Source of the DNA: a virus
Virus record (IMG/VR): IMGVR_UViG_3300035670_000255
Location: 1 to 56,702 of that record
Strand: one strand, 5' to 3'
Length of the DNA stretch: 56,702 nt
Shown here: piece by piece, positions 14,452 through 21,904 of the stretch
Layout of the letters: the number at the start of each line of letters is the position of its first letter
How positions within the stretch are numbered: position 1 is the stretch's first letter
Position numbers and translations under genes: made by a program
The notes under the pieces: generated by a model
What the model was told of the DNA's origin: nothing
Seen by the model: the letters and a program-made list of their open reading frames with translations, nothing else
Database searches by the model: none

Positions 14452-15390
14452 ATGTGTATTGCAATTCTTAACAAATCAAATCAACTATCTCGTAAGACAC
14501 TCAAAAATTGTTGGGACTCAAATGACGATGGTGCTGGCTTTATGTATGTTCGTGATGGTATTCTCAATGTATTCAAACAGCCAAACACTTCACCTACGGA
14601 CTTCGATGCGCTGTACCTTGCCTACGCTACTGCCTTCAAGCACCGCGACAAGCACACCCCTATGGTACTGCACTTCCGTATTGCTACCCACGGAATGACC
14701 ACTGAGTTTCTGCATCCCTTCCTTGTCTCTGATACTCTTGGTTTTGTTCACAATGGTATCCTTGCTGGGCTTGGTACTCACGAGTACTCAGACACTGCCT
14801 TCCTACGTGATATGTTGCGTGAGTTACCTACGCCTATGACCGATAATGTTCAGGGCTTGGTCGGCACTCAGATTATGCTTGCGATGCTCCACAAGTTCAT
14901 AGGTGCGGGTAACAAACTAATCTTCTTAGATAATACTGGCGACTTCGAGATTGTCAACGAGGAAGCGGGTATGTGGGAAGATGGTAATTGGTTCTCTAAT
15001 TCTTCCTACAAAGAGCGTGGTGTACGCTACTACGGCTCCTACGCTATGTACGACTACGACAAGCCGTGGTCTGATGGTGCCTACGGCGCTAAGTCAACAG
15101 CCAAACTATCAAGCAAGAGTCAAGCGTACTACGATGACCTTGATGCACTTGAGGAAGCCGAATGGAACAAGTCCTTTGATGCTCAGGATAAGACCGTACT
15201 CGTTGAGGTTGAGAATCTTAGCCCTTTGATTGAAGCCCACGAGGTTATTGATGTGAAGGCACATTGTAGTTCCTGCGACAAAGACACCTACGTAACTATG
15301 TATGCGGAGTGTAGCGAGTGCGGTGCCTACAACATTAAGGCTGAGTCTGCTGTCATTGCTTGGCAGGACACCAATGGTCTTGTATTGTAA
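14452..15390 (+). CDS. Class II glutamine amidotransferase (Ntn hydrolase) with zinc ribbon
   Basis: 312 residues from ATG 14452. A start nine bases upstream is rejected because the enzyme needs Cys2 free at the N-terminus (MCIAIL) after Met removal. Further GATase II motifs: NDDGAGF (24-30), HFRIATHG (74-81), HPF (88-90) and VHNGIL (99-104), which position glutamine and form the oxyanion hole. It would hydrolyse glutamine to ammonia, or amidate directly, for the flanking amidoligases. The C-terminal ~60 residues add a zinc ribbon, C272/C275 and C287/C290, an unusual extra that may bind a protein or nucleic-acid partner. Cytoplasmic. Confidence 0.85.
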   Translation: MCIAILNKSNQLSRKTLKNCWDSNDDGAGFMYVRDGILNVFKQPNTSPTDFDALYLAYATAFKHRDKHTPMVLHFRIATHGMTTEFLHPFLVSDTLGFVHNGILAGLGTHEYSDTAFLRDMLRELPTPMTDNVQGLVGTQIMLAMLHKFIGAGNKLIFLDNTGDFEIVNEEAGMWEDGNWFSNSSYKERGVRYYGSYAMYDYDKPWSDGAYGAKSTAKLSSKSQAYYDDLDALEEAEWNKSFDAQDKTVLVEVENLSPLIEAHEVIDVKAHCSSCDKDTYVTMYAECSECGAYNIKAESAVIAWQDTNGLVL

Positions 15391-15439
15391 TTGTTTGATT
15401 TCTAATTGTTTAACTTGTCTAATTTAATTTAATTGTTTT

Positions 15440-16942
15440 ATGGAATTTATCGATGTAAATGTTCGTGCTTGGTTCAATCTCCACAATGGGTTCCGTGGTT
15501 ACGCTATGGATGAGCCGTACCTAACTACCTACAACGGATTGCTACACAACCACCTGCGTGACATAGAGTATGGCCGTGCTGACAGCGACGTGTTCAGCAT
15601 TCTATTTACAGGTACATCCTACGGACTTAATGGCGAGATGCGTACTGAAATCAACAACTCTTGGGGCAATCAAGGCAACCAAGAGGGGCGTGTCTACGGA
15701 TTCAACGACAGCGATGACCAAAATGGTGGCCGTGTTTCTCTTAGCAATAACTATAATGGCCGCGACCTTATGGCTCCGTGGCAGGCATTGTCTGAGACCT
15801 ACGGCAAACCAGTGGTGTTTTGGTTTGACAATTCGTGGTCTCCTACTGGTACTTGGGCAGGTATACGCCACGATGCCCCGCGTTCTACGTGGGAAGCATT
15901 CAACCTTGCTGTGTACGATGCCAACCGACAGAGTAGGGGTGAGGCATACAAGTACATCGCCGACAACCTCTCATTATTAATGGATGGTATTGAGTTATCT
16001 AAGCCTGATGTTGAGGCTTGGTTTAGCACCTACGAGGAGCGCGAGGCACAGCGACTACGTGAGGAGCGTGAGCGCCGCGCTATTGCGCGTATCGAGAACG
16101 CTCCCTATGTTGCTGACTACCACGAAGGTGCACGGCACGGAGAGCAACGACCTTCCTACGTGGGTAAGGATACGCTGTTCTCTGTTGGCTTCGAGGTTGA
16201 GAAGGAGGACTATGATGTCAAGACTTCAATCAACAACGTCAAGTTCAATATGGCTACGGGTTGGGATAAGGAGCGCGATGGTTCCTTGAACGATGACGGC
16301 TATGAGATTGTGTCTCCTACGTACGACCTGTACGACGACAGACTTGACCAAGACCTGAAGATTGATATTCTTCGTGAGCATATTGACGGCGACTACTCCA
16401 AGCGTTGCGGTGGACACATCCACTTGGGTGCTGTGGGTATGACTGGCCGTACGTTCTTCGACCGCTTTGCTCCGTGGTTGCCTCTTATGTACGCTGTCTA
16501 CGTTGGCCGCATCAATGGCGAACACTGCAAGGTTAAGAAGAACGATGACCTTAAGTTCTCGTCCGACAAGTATCAATCTGTCCGTTTGTTTGACAACCGC
16601 ATTGAACTGCGTATCCCTTCTGCTGTGTCTGACACTACTAACTTGCTGTGGCGGCGTGACTTGCTCCGCATTATCTGCGACAACCTTGATGCTACTCCCC
16701 TACGTATCGTGAGTATGCTTACAGACAAGCGTAGTCGCCTCTACAAGCATATGTCTAAGGTGTATGATGCTAAGCGTATGCAAGAGAAACTACAACTCTA
16801 TGTGTACTTCGCCAATGAAATCCTTGACGATGCCTACACTATGATACCTGAGCGTATCCCTACGTGGGAGAAGATGTTCAACAAATCTCAAATCTCTCAC
16901 CTTCGTAACCACGGCTTCCGCCAGAAGTCTTTAACTATCTAA
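15440..16942 (+). CDS. Amidoligase (COOH-NH2 ligase) family protein 2
   Basis: 500 residues. Amidoligase motifs in order: GFEVEKE (250-256), KERDGSL (277-283), EIVSP (289-293), CGGHIHLG (323-330) and IELRIPS (388-394), then the shared TNLLWRRDLLRI. Clearly a paralogue of the gene at 13130, but the N-terminal 1-240 is different: an unrecognised globular region rich in W, Y and N, then a charged helix around 198-220 (EEREAQRLREERERR). The two ligases may therefore see different substrates or partners while sharing one amidotransferase. It uses more C/G-ending codons than amidoligase 1, so the two copies have separate recent histories. Confidence 0.82.
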   Translation: MEFIDVNVRAWFNLHNGFRGYAMDEPYLTTYNGLLHNHLRDIEYGRADSDVFSILFTGTSYGLNGEMRTEINNSWGNQGNQEGRVYGFNDSDDQNGGRVSLSNNYNGRDLMAPWQALSETYGKPVVFWFDNSWSPTGTWAGIRHDAPRSTWEAFNLAVYDANRQSRGEAYKYIADNLSLLMDGIELSKPDVEAWFSTYEEREAQRLREERERRAIARIENAPYVADYHEGARHGEQRPSYVGKDTLFSVGFEVEKEDYDVKTSINNVKFNMATGWDKERDGSLNDDGYEIVSPTYDLYDDRLDQDLKIDILREHIDGDYSKRCGGHIHLGAVGMTGRTFFDRFAPWLPLMYAVYVGRINGEHCKVKKNDDLKFSSDKYQSVRLFDNRIELRIPSAVSDTTNLLWRRDLLRIICDNLDATPLRIVSMLTDKRSRLYKHMSKVYDAKRMQEKLQLYVYFANEILDDAYTMIPERIPTWEKMFNKSQISHLRNHGFRQKSLTI

Positions 16943-16944
16943 CT

Positions 16945-17184
16945 ATGAGTAAGATATCTGAATATACTAACGGCTTCTACGCCTTCCTTGCCTACAAGTA
17001 TGTGTACAGCGATATGTCTGTGCACGATGCGTTGTGCGATGATGAGATGTGGGACAAGTGCCGTGAGTTCGCTGATAAGTGGCGGGAATGGGATAGAAAA
17101 AATTCCTCCCCCACTTTCAGTGGGTACGATTCCTTTATGGAGTTCGTGGAGATAGCCTCCTACGATGAAGATGAATTACTTTAA
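16945..17184 (+). CDS. Hypothetical acidic protein, 79 residues
   Basis: Starts three bases after amidoligase 2. Helical, aromatic-rich (YAFLAYKYVYSDMSVHDAL), with a conserved-looking FADKWREWD stretch and an acidic end. I recognise no family. Tight spacing suggests it is co-translated with amidoligase 2. Confidence 0.55.
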   Translation: MSKISEYTNGFYAFLAYKYVYSDMSVHDALCDDEMWDKCREFADKWREWDRKNSSPTFSGYDSFMEFVEIASYDEDELL

Positions 17185-17193
17185 AACTACTAT

Positions 17194-17385
17194 ATGAAAC
17201 TAATTGAACTGAAAGAATTGCTGTTCCCTTTTCCTGAGGACAGCGAAGTTGTTATCGAAGTGTTCGATGAGAACGCCCCCGCTAATGAAGACCTGTATGA
17301 CTTCTACGTTGACCACGTTACAATCCGTGAGGAAGGTGAGATACAGGCCTACGAAATCCGTTTATGCTTAACTAAAAATAAATAA
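17194..17385 (+). CDS. Hypothetical acidic protein, 63 residues
   Basis: Strand-turn-strand pattern (DSEVVIEVFDENAP, DHVTIREEGEIQ, AYEIRLCL) with net negative charge. No recognised domain. Nine bases behind the previous gene and three before the next. Confidence 0.5.
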   Translation: MKLIELKELLFPFPEDSEVVIEVFDENAPANEDLYDFYVDHVTIREEGEIQAYEIRLCLTKNK

Positions 17386-17387
17386 CT

Positions 17388-17960
17388 ATGCCTAACTGGT
17401 GCTATGTAACCCTCGAGGCCAATGCCTCAAAAGAAGAACTGCAAAAGTTCTATAATAAAGTTATTGTCCCTACACCCGACAGCGATGAGGGTAAGGAGAC
17501 CCTTGACTTCAATGCCATCATACCTATGCCTAACAACGTATTCCGTGGCAACTTAGGTAATGCTGAGCGTGAGCAATGCGAACGTGATGGTATCCCCAAC
17601 TGGTACGACTGGAGTTGTGATAACTGGGGCACTAAATGGAATGCCGCATTCACTGAGGTATTTTGGGAATCCGATGAGCGTTTGTTTATCAACTTCGCTA
17701 CTGCTTGGTCTTACCCTGAGCACGTGATGACTACTATGTTCTCTATGTTTCCAAACATTGAATTTGTGGCTAAGGCCGAGGAAGAAAGTGGTCAGTTTTA
17801 CTTTATGCACCACTCAGATGGAACATTTGAAAGCGGAAGCGAGGTATTCTTCGCTGAGAATGGTAACGAAATTACCTACGACAACAAAACTGACAAGTGG
17901 GTTGATGCTGACGGCAACACCTACGAGGACTACGATGAACGTGAAATTATTTACCCATAA
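17388..17960 (+). CDS. Api92/YubB-like ferredoxin-fold domain protein
   Basis: 190 residues. Opens with MPNWCYVTLEANASKEELQ and contains IPMPNNV and WYDWSCDNWGTKWNAAF, the signatures of the YubB/Api92-like family with a ferredoxin-like fold found on plasmids and phages. Function in the family is not established. The C-terminal 40 residues are acidic. Part of the run of small early genes after the amidoligase cassette. Confidence 0.72.
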   Translation: MPNWCYVTLEANASKEELQKFYNKVIVPTPDSDEGKETLDFNAIIPMPNNVFRGNLGNAEREQCERDGIPNWYDWSCDNWGTKWNAAFTEVFWESDERLFINFATAWSYPEHVMTTMFSMFPNIEFVAKAEEESGQFYFMHHSDGTFESGSEVFFAENGNEITYDNKTDKWVDADGNTYEDYDEREIIYP

Positions 17961-17970
17961 ACTAAACAAG

Positions 17971-18219
17971 ATGAAAGAAGTTAAACGCACCTACCAATTC
18001 GAACGCGAATACACCCACGGACTAACAGGCTACCCAGCAACTGTCACCTGCGAGGTTGACATTGACTACGCCAAGAAGCAATGGGCTATCAACAACCTAA
18101 CAGCGCACCTGTTTACAGGTAGCGGATGGTCTTCTAACCTACCGAAGATTAAGGCTACGCTGGAGATGCACCTACAAGTTATTGACTTTGCAATGAGCGA
18201 ACTCGATGACAATCAATAA
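17971..18219 (+). CDS. Hypothetical protein, 82 residues
   Basis: ATG 17971, eleven bases after the previous stop. Begins MKEVKRTYQFEREYTHGLTG, then a probable strand VTCEVDIDY and a C-terminal helix. No family recognised. A longer upstream frame overlaps the 17388 gene and is not believed. Confidence 0.5.
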   Translation: MKEVKRTYQFEREYTHGLTGYPATVTCEVDIDYAKKQWAINNLTAHLFTGSGWSSNLPKIKATLEMHLQVIDFAMSELDDNQ

Positions 18220-18332
18220 GTTAATCAATAATGTTCTAATCAATCTTAGTGTCAAGCCCACCAAACGGATACGGGTGTCTAAACATATGTATCTACTTGT
18301 CTATAAAAATCAAAAAACAAAAATTGTACTCA

Positions 18333-18788
18333 ATGACTAATATTGTTCATTATTTTCTCTACCTGCTCAAGCGGGGGATGTTTACTATCATCACTCTTCT
18401 TTCTCCATTCAAACGCAAAGAAATCATCCGCGTTCAGTTCGAGCGCGACCGAGATGGGTTTTGGTACGTTGTCCTTCCCTCGTGGGTTGGCCCAAAGGCA
18501 AACCTTCTAATGGTTGGTGGAACAGAAAATATCCTCGACGGAATCCTCAAAGACGAGCGTCGCTTCGGCAACAAACACGCCCACGTTGTGACTATTGAGG
18601 TTACCACTAAGTTTAATGCATTGGCAGGTGCTCACGCACTGTTCCTTACTGAAAAGTGCCAGTACGATGGTGCCTACTACCTACACAGCCGTAGCAAGAA
18701 GCGCGTGTGGTTCTGCGATGTACTCAAGTATGTGATGGGTGAATTCCCTGAGGTTATGTACTACCGCCACGTAATTGGTGCTATTTAA
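18333..18788 (+). CDS. Hypothetical protein, 151 residues, possibly DUF6717-like
   Basis: ATG 18333, preferred over an upstream in-frame start because coding character begins here. N-terminal ~30 residues are hydrophobic (YFLYLLKRGMFTIITLLSPF), perhaps a membrane anchor. The core reads FERDRDGFWYVVLPSWVGP, LLMVGGTENILDGIL, and YDGAYYLHSRSKKRVWFCDV, a mixed alpha/beta pattern that I tentatively associate with DUF6717. Function unknown. Its reading frame ends before a 160-bp gene-free gap with strong RNA structure. Confidence 0.5.
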   Translation: MTNIVHYFLYLLKRGMFTIITLLSPFKRKEIIRVQFERDRDGFWYVVLPSWVGPKANLLMVGGTENILDGILKDERRFGNKHAHVVTIEVTTKFNALAGAHALFLTEKCQYDGAYYLHSRSKKRVWFCDVLKYVMGEFPEVMYYRHVIGAI

Positions 18789-18797
18789 AATACACAT

Positions 18798-18821
18798 TTT
18801 TAGTCAGCAGATTGACTAAAA
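18798..18821 (+). other. 9-bp hairpin TTTTAGTCA/TGACTAAAA
   Basis: Perfect 9-bp stem with six-base loop just behind the 18333 gene. It has no T tract after it, so it is a transcript-stabilising hairpin or an operator rather than a clear terminator. Confidence 0.4.
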
Positions 18822-18855
18822 TTGGGTAGACATTGTCATTTCTCACGTCTAACTT

Positions 18856-18932
18856 CGCCCTGTTGCACTCGCAATGCCGTTGCGCAGGGGGCCACAAACC
18901 CCCCAGCAAAACGGCTCAGGTGGTCTCGGGCG
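18856..18932 (+). promoter_or_regulatory. Candidate structured leader RNA (three-way junction)
   Basis: Outer stem CGCCC (18856-18860) with GGGCG (18928-18932). Inside are a short TTGC-ACTC-GCAA hairpin (18863-18874) and a long GC-rich hairpin 18877-18914 with CCGTT/AACGG, TTGC/GCAA and GGGGG/CCCCC segments. It ends 16 bases before ATG 18949, after a T-rich stretch. This could be a cis-acting element on the mRNA or a small RNA. It does not match a riboswitch class I know. Confidence 0.42.
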
Positions 18933-18948
18933 TACTATTTTCTTTTTT

Positions 18949-19107
18949 ATGTCACATATTACTTATAGTTCCGATACTTGGAATCAATTGTTAACCTTTA
19001 AAAATCAGCAAGTTGAAGCCCTGCAACGGCAGGTGTTAGAACTTCAATCTAAATTAAATTCTTATGAACAATCCACTATCCACGCTTCCAATAGCAAAAA
19101 GCGCTAA
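18949..19107 (+). CDS. Small coiled-coil protein, 52 residues
   Basis: ATG 18949, taken because the upstream frame runs through the structured leader. Contains heptads (LTFKNQQVEALQRQVLELQS) that predict a short coiled coil. The start context follows a T-rich leader. The end overlaps the next gene by 44 bases. Function unknown. Confidence 0.45.
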   Translation: MSHITYSSDTWNQLLTFKNQQVEALQRQVLELQSKLNSYEQSTIHASNSKKR

Positions 19108-19312
19108 GGCGGAAATTGCTGTTCTCCCTCACGATATGGACTACAGCGTTGGTATGAAGCGCATCGACTACGTTCTTGAGCGTGGTGAGCGTATTGGCGT
19201 GATTGACAATGCTGTTGTCTACGCTACAAAGAGGTATAGCCTTGCGCTATTCGATGAGAATGCTTTTCTCTACGACAAGTACAACTTAGTCCTACATAGC
19301 ATCACTCTGTAA
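19064..19312 (+). CDS. Hypothetical protein, 82 residues
   Basis: Overlaps the preceding coiled-coil gene by 44 bases and the next gene by one base (TAATG). Alternating strands (RIDYVLERGERIGVID, AVVYATKRYSLALF) suggest a small beta domain. No family recognised. Confidence 0.5.
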   Translation: MNNPLSTLPIAKSAKAEIAVLPHDMDYSVGMKRIDYVLERGERIGVIDNAVVYATKRYSLALFDENAFLYDKYNLVLHSITL

Positions 19313-19857
19313 TGCTGTTTACTTATGATAAGAATGCTGTCCTGTACCGCAAGGTTCGGTATGGGCGGCTTCTTCTCTTCCTCAGTGGTTGGACAGCCCT
19401 AACAATGTTGTCTACGTTTGTATTGAGGTATGAGGAGGATTTGTATGAGCGCATCGTAAACGTCTACCTACACGAGCCACAGTTCTCTGAGGAACGGCTT
19501 ATCGCCAAACTCAAGCAACTCAATGTTCGGTATCCGCATATTGCTCTTGCTCAGGCACGTATCGAGTCTGGAAATTATCGTTCTACGATTTTTTTAGAGA
19601 ACAATAATCTGTTTGGTATGAAACAGGCTAAGTCTCGGATTAACTTAGCCGCAGGAACAAAACGTGGTCACGCTTACTATGAGAAGTGGGAGGACAGCGT
19701 TCTTGACTACGCCTACTGGTGTGCTACGTATGCCAACAAGTGTAGGAACGAGGATGACTTCTATAACCTTCTGTCTACTTATGCGGAGGCTAACTACTAC
19801 GAGAGTGCCCTACGTAAGACTATTGAAGTTAACGACCTTAAATCTAAATTCAAATGA
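19312..19857 (+). CDS. Membrane-anchored glucosaminidase-like protein
   Basis: 181 residues. Positively charged N-terminus, then one membrane segment at about 19-38 (RLLLFLSGWTALTMLSTFVL), then a periplasmic domain of the glucosaminidase (lysozyme-like) family: ALAQARIESGNYRST with the expected catalytic glutamate E85, NNLFGMK (98-104) and YYEKWEDSVLDYAYW. Such enzymes cut the glycan chain of peptidoglycan. The weakly hydrophobic anchor with G, S and T resembles signal-anchor-release endolysins. Being in the early block, far from the M15 endolysin, it may remodel the wall or block superinfection rather than lyse. Coupled to both neighbours by overlaps. Confidence 0.7.
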   Translation: MLFTYDKNAVLYRKVRYGRLLLFLSGWTALTMLSTFVLRYEEDLYERIVNVYLHEPQFSEERLIAKLKQLNVRYPHIALAQARIESGNYRSTIFLENNNLFGMKQAKSRINLAAGTKRGHAYYEKWEDSVLDYAYWCATYANKCRNEDDFYNLLSTYAEANYYESALRKTIEVNDLKSKFK

Positions 19858-19988
19858 AACAGCGTGACCAGTTTATGCGAATAGCGATGGCTCGTTTAAA
19901 AAGCGACTATCCGTTCTACCCTCAACGACTTGCCTACGCCGCGAGTATGTGGCGCAGGTACTACGAGAAGAACTATGGTAAGAAATGA
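19854..19988 (+). CDS. Small basic protein, 44 residues
   Basis: ATG 19854 overlaps the glucosaminidase stop in ATGA. Basic and aromatic-rich (YPFYPQRLAYAASMWRRYY). It overlaps the next gene by 14 bases. No recognised family. Confidence 0.45.
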   Translation: MKQRDQFMRIAMARLKSDYPFYPQRLAYAASMWRRYYEKNYGKK

Positions 19989-20169
19989 AGACCCAGTGGA
20001 GGACAGAGAGAATCTGTTACTCCTATTCGCTGGAGATACCGCACGACTTCTAACTGAGAATGTTCAGAAGAAGTACACTCCTAAGGAGTTGATTAAAAAA
20101 TGGAATGCTGTCTGCGCTCCATATAACGATATAGTAGTAACAGAATTTAAAGCATTTAAACCAAGATGA
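19975..20169 (+). CDS. Hypothetical protein, 64 residues
   Basis: ATG 19975, chosen over an earlier in-frame ATG that would overlap the previous gene more deeply. Charged helix (VRNEDPVEDRENLLLLFAGD) followed by KKYTPKELIKKWN. Overlaps the next gene by four bases (ATGA type). Function unknown. Confidence 0.45.
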   Translation: MVRNEDPVEDRENLLLLFAGDTARLLTENVQKKYTPKELIKKWNAVCAPYNDIVVTEFKAFKPR

Positions 20170-20528
20170 TTAACGACTTCGTAACCTTCCGACAAGCGGA
20201 TGAACTCTATAAACTCGGCTTCAACTACCGATGCTTTGCGAGTTATAGCCCAAAGAGTAAGACAATATCTATCGCAATGGATGGGCACGAAGACAGAATC
20301 CCTGCTCCTACGTATGCGTATGCGTTTGACTGGAGCCGAGACAATGGCTTGTTTCCAGATATAGATACATTCTTCAACGGAGATATGATGTACGGCTTTA
20401 GCATTATGCAATTCGATGACGAAGGCAATATGCAAAAGGACTCCACGCTATGCCAGTACGTATCCTACAGGGAAGCGCAGAGTGAATGCCTTGACAAGAT
20501 TATAGAAATGTTTAAACAGATAAAATGA
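20166..20528 (+). CDS. Hypothetical protein, 120 residues, phage-conserved type
   Basis: Begins INDFVTFRQADELYKLGFN and carries PTYAYAFDWSRDNGLF and SYREAQSECLDKIIEM. This opening (function word for recognising a table or ligand is unknown) recurs in small proteins of Bacteroidetes phages and prophages that share F-V-T-x-x-Q-A and K-x-L-G-F. No catalytic motif is visible. ATGA overlaps on both sides. Confidence 0.55.
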   Translation: MINDFVTFRQADELYKLGFNYRCFASYSPKSKTISIAMDGHEDRIPAPTYAYAFDWSRDNGLFPDIDTFFNGDMMYGFSIMQFDDEGNMQKDSTLCQYVSYREAQSECLDKIIEMFKQIK

Positions 20529-20815
20529 AATCAGATATTCAAACACAAGCACTTGCTGTTAAGAGTATCATCGCTTCTCAATTACTCGTTGAGTCGTTAG
20601 ATGAACTCGAAACTAATGGCATCTACAAAAGAGACCTTAAGTTCTACGGAAAGAAAATGTCAAAGGCACTCGAAGACTATCTGAATTCTGTGTATAAACA
20701 TATTAACGACGACAAGGAAGACGAGGAGACGTTTATGTATATAGAGCGTGCTGTTCGTGATGTAATGGACAAGACACTTAGAGAACTTTTCATTGATGGC
20801 GGAGGAAAAGAATAA
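20525..20815 (+). CDS. Hypothetical helical protein, 96 residues
   Basis: Almost entirely helical and charged (QALAVKSIIASQLLVESLDE, KALEDYLNSVYKHINDD). No recognised family. Overlaps the preceding gene by four bases and the DUF3310 gene by 20 bases. Confidence 0.5.
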   Translation: MKSDIQTQALAVKSIIASQLLVESLDELETNGIYKRDLKFYGKKMSKALEDYLNSVYKHINDDKEDEETFMYIERAVRDVMDKTLRELFIDGGGKE

Positions 20816-21035
20816 CTACGACTTCATCAACCCATCCCACTACAAGCAAGGTAGTAAGCAGGTGTGGGAGATGATGATTGACATATGGGGAGTTGATGCA
20901 TTCATCACCCACTGCGAGATGACAGCATTCAAATACCGAATGCGAATGGGTCTAAAGCCAGACCAGCCAATCGAGCAAGACCTCGAGAAAGCACGATGGT
21001 ATGAGGCGATGGCCAGTAAACTTAAACAGCAATGA
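20796..21035 (+). CDS. DUF3310 family protein
   Basis: 79 residues from ATG 20796 (a TTG directly before it is not needed). Contains the family hallmark NPSHYKQGSKQVWEMM, then FITHCEMTAFKYRMRMG and EQDLEKARWYEAM. DUF3310 proteins occur widely in phages and were once described as nucleotide-kinase-like, but no enzyme activity is established. Its place among nucleotide and recombination genes is typical. Confidence 0.8.
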   Translation: MAEEKNNYDFINPSHYKQGSKQVWEMMIDIWGVDAFITHCEMTAFKYRMRMGLKPDQPIEQDLEKARWYEAMASKLKQQ

Positions 21036-21229
21036 TAACACAATTCTTTACGATGCTCCCCAATGGAGAGGCAAGCAATCAAATGCTTGACGTAGAATCC
21101 TTTGAGGAGTTCATCAAACTATGCGATGGGTTTCAATCAAGATGGGAAACAAACGCAATAGACCTATACGTAGGCGATATGCTCGATGAGCCGCTTGTCG
21201 TATTTCGCAAAGAAGAAGATGGCTTCTAA
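21032..21229 (+). CDS. Hypothetical acidic protein, 65 residues
   Basis: ATGA overlap with the DUF3310 stop. Small alpha/beta pattern (SFEEFIKLCDGFQSRW, IDLYVGDMLDEPLVVF). Last gene before the promoter of the recombination operon. No family recognised. Confidence 0.48.
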   Translation: MITQFFTMLPNGEASNQMLDVESFEEFIKLCDGFQSRWETNAIDLYVGDMLDEPLVVFRKEEDGF

Positions 21230-21230
21230 T

Positions 21231-21261
21231 TTGTATTCAACAGAATTATTAACTATATTTG
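21231..21261 (+). promoter_or_regulatory. Promoter of the recombination operon
   Basis: TTG 21231-21233, exactly 20 bp, TATATTTG 21254-21261, then ATG at 21287. A close match to the Bacteroidetes consensus. Drives the Erf gene and those behind it. Confidence 0.75.
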
Positions 21262-21286
21262 TGGACAACTTTAATCTAATTTAACT

Positions 21287-21904
21287 ATGGCAACTGCTAA
21301 ACCTGCTGCTAACGAGCAGCTTACGCTCGAGCAACGCTTAATCGCTATTCAATACGAACTCAAGGCCCCTAAGTCTCAGTTCAACTCATTCGGTAAGTAC
21401 GCCTACCGAAATCAAGAGGACATCCTCGAGGCACTCAAACCTTTGCTGTCCAAGTACCAATTGGCAATGACTATCTCTGACACCATCAAGGAGGTATTCG
21501 GCCTCGTGTACGTAGAGGCAAGTGTTAATGTATCTTTTAACGGAGAGACTCGTGTATCTACAGCACAGGCTGGAATTGACCCCAATCGCAAGGGTATGGA
21601 CATCGCTCAGTCGTTTGGCTCTTCATCGTCCTACGCTCGTAAATATGCGCTCAACGCAATGTTCCTCATTGACGACACCAAAGATGCTGACGCTACGAAC
21701 AACCACGCCAAGGACAGCGCGCCACGCACACCACGTGTAGCCGCACCTGCTCCAGCGCCTGCTGAGTCTGACCTGTTCCAACGTGCTACTGCATCTATGA
21801 AGGAGCACGGAACTAAAGAGCAATACGACAAAATCATTGCATCTGCTGGAGATAAGTTCAACGACTCTCAGAAACTTGCCCTTTCTAAACTCATCAAGCA
21901 GTGA
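21287..21904 (+). CDS. erf: Erf-family single-strand annealing protein
   Basis: 205 residues. Residues 14-135 follow the ERF superfamily: LEQRLIAIQYELKAPKSQFN, GKYAYRNQEDILEALKPLL, and GSSSSYARKYALNAMFLIDD. These ring-forming recombinases bind single strands and anneal homologous DNA. A linker rich in A and P (residues ~148-160) leads to a small helical C-terminal domain. It is followed by a RecE/YqaJ-like exonuclease whose GTG start overlaps its stop, the usual exonuclease-annealase pair for genome recombination and end repair. Confidence 0.88.
   Translation: MATAKPAANEQLTLEQRLIAIQYELKAPKSQFNSFGKYAYRNQEDILEALKPLLSKYQLAMTISDTIKEVFGLVYVEASVNVSFNGETRVSTAQAGIDPNRKGMDIAQSFGSSSSYARKYALNAMFLIDDTKDADATNNHAKDSAPRTPRVAAPAPAPAESDLFQRATASMKEHGTKEQYDKIIASAGDKFNDSQKLALSKLIKQ

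Noticed and set aside
18798-18821. 9-bp hairpin as a rho-independent terminator
   Set aside because: Low GC content in the stem and no T tract after it; kept only as a hairpin.
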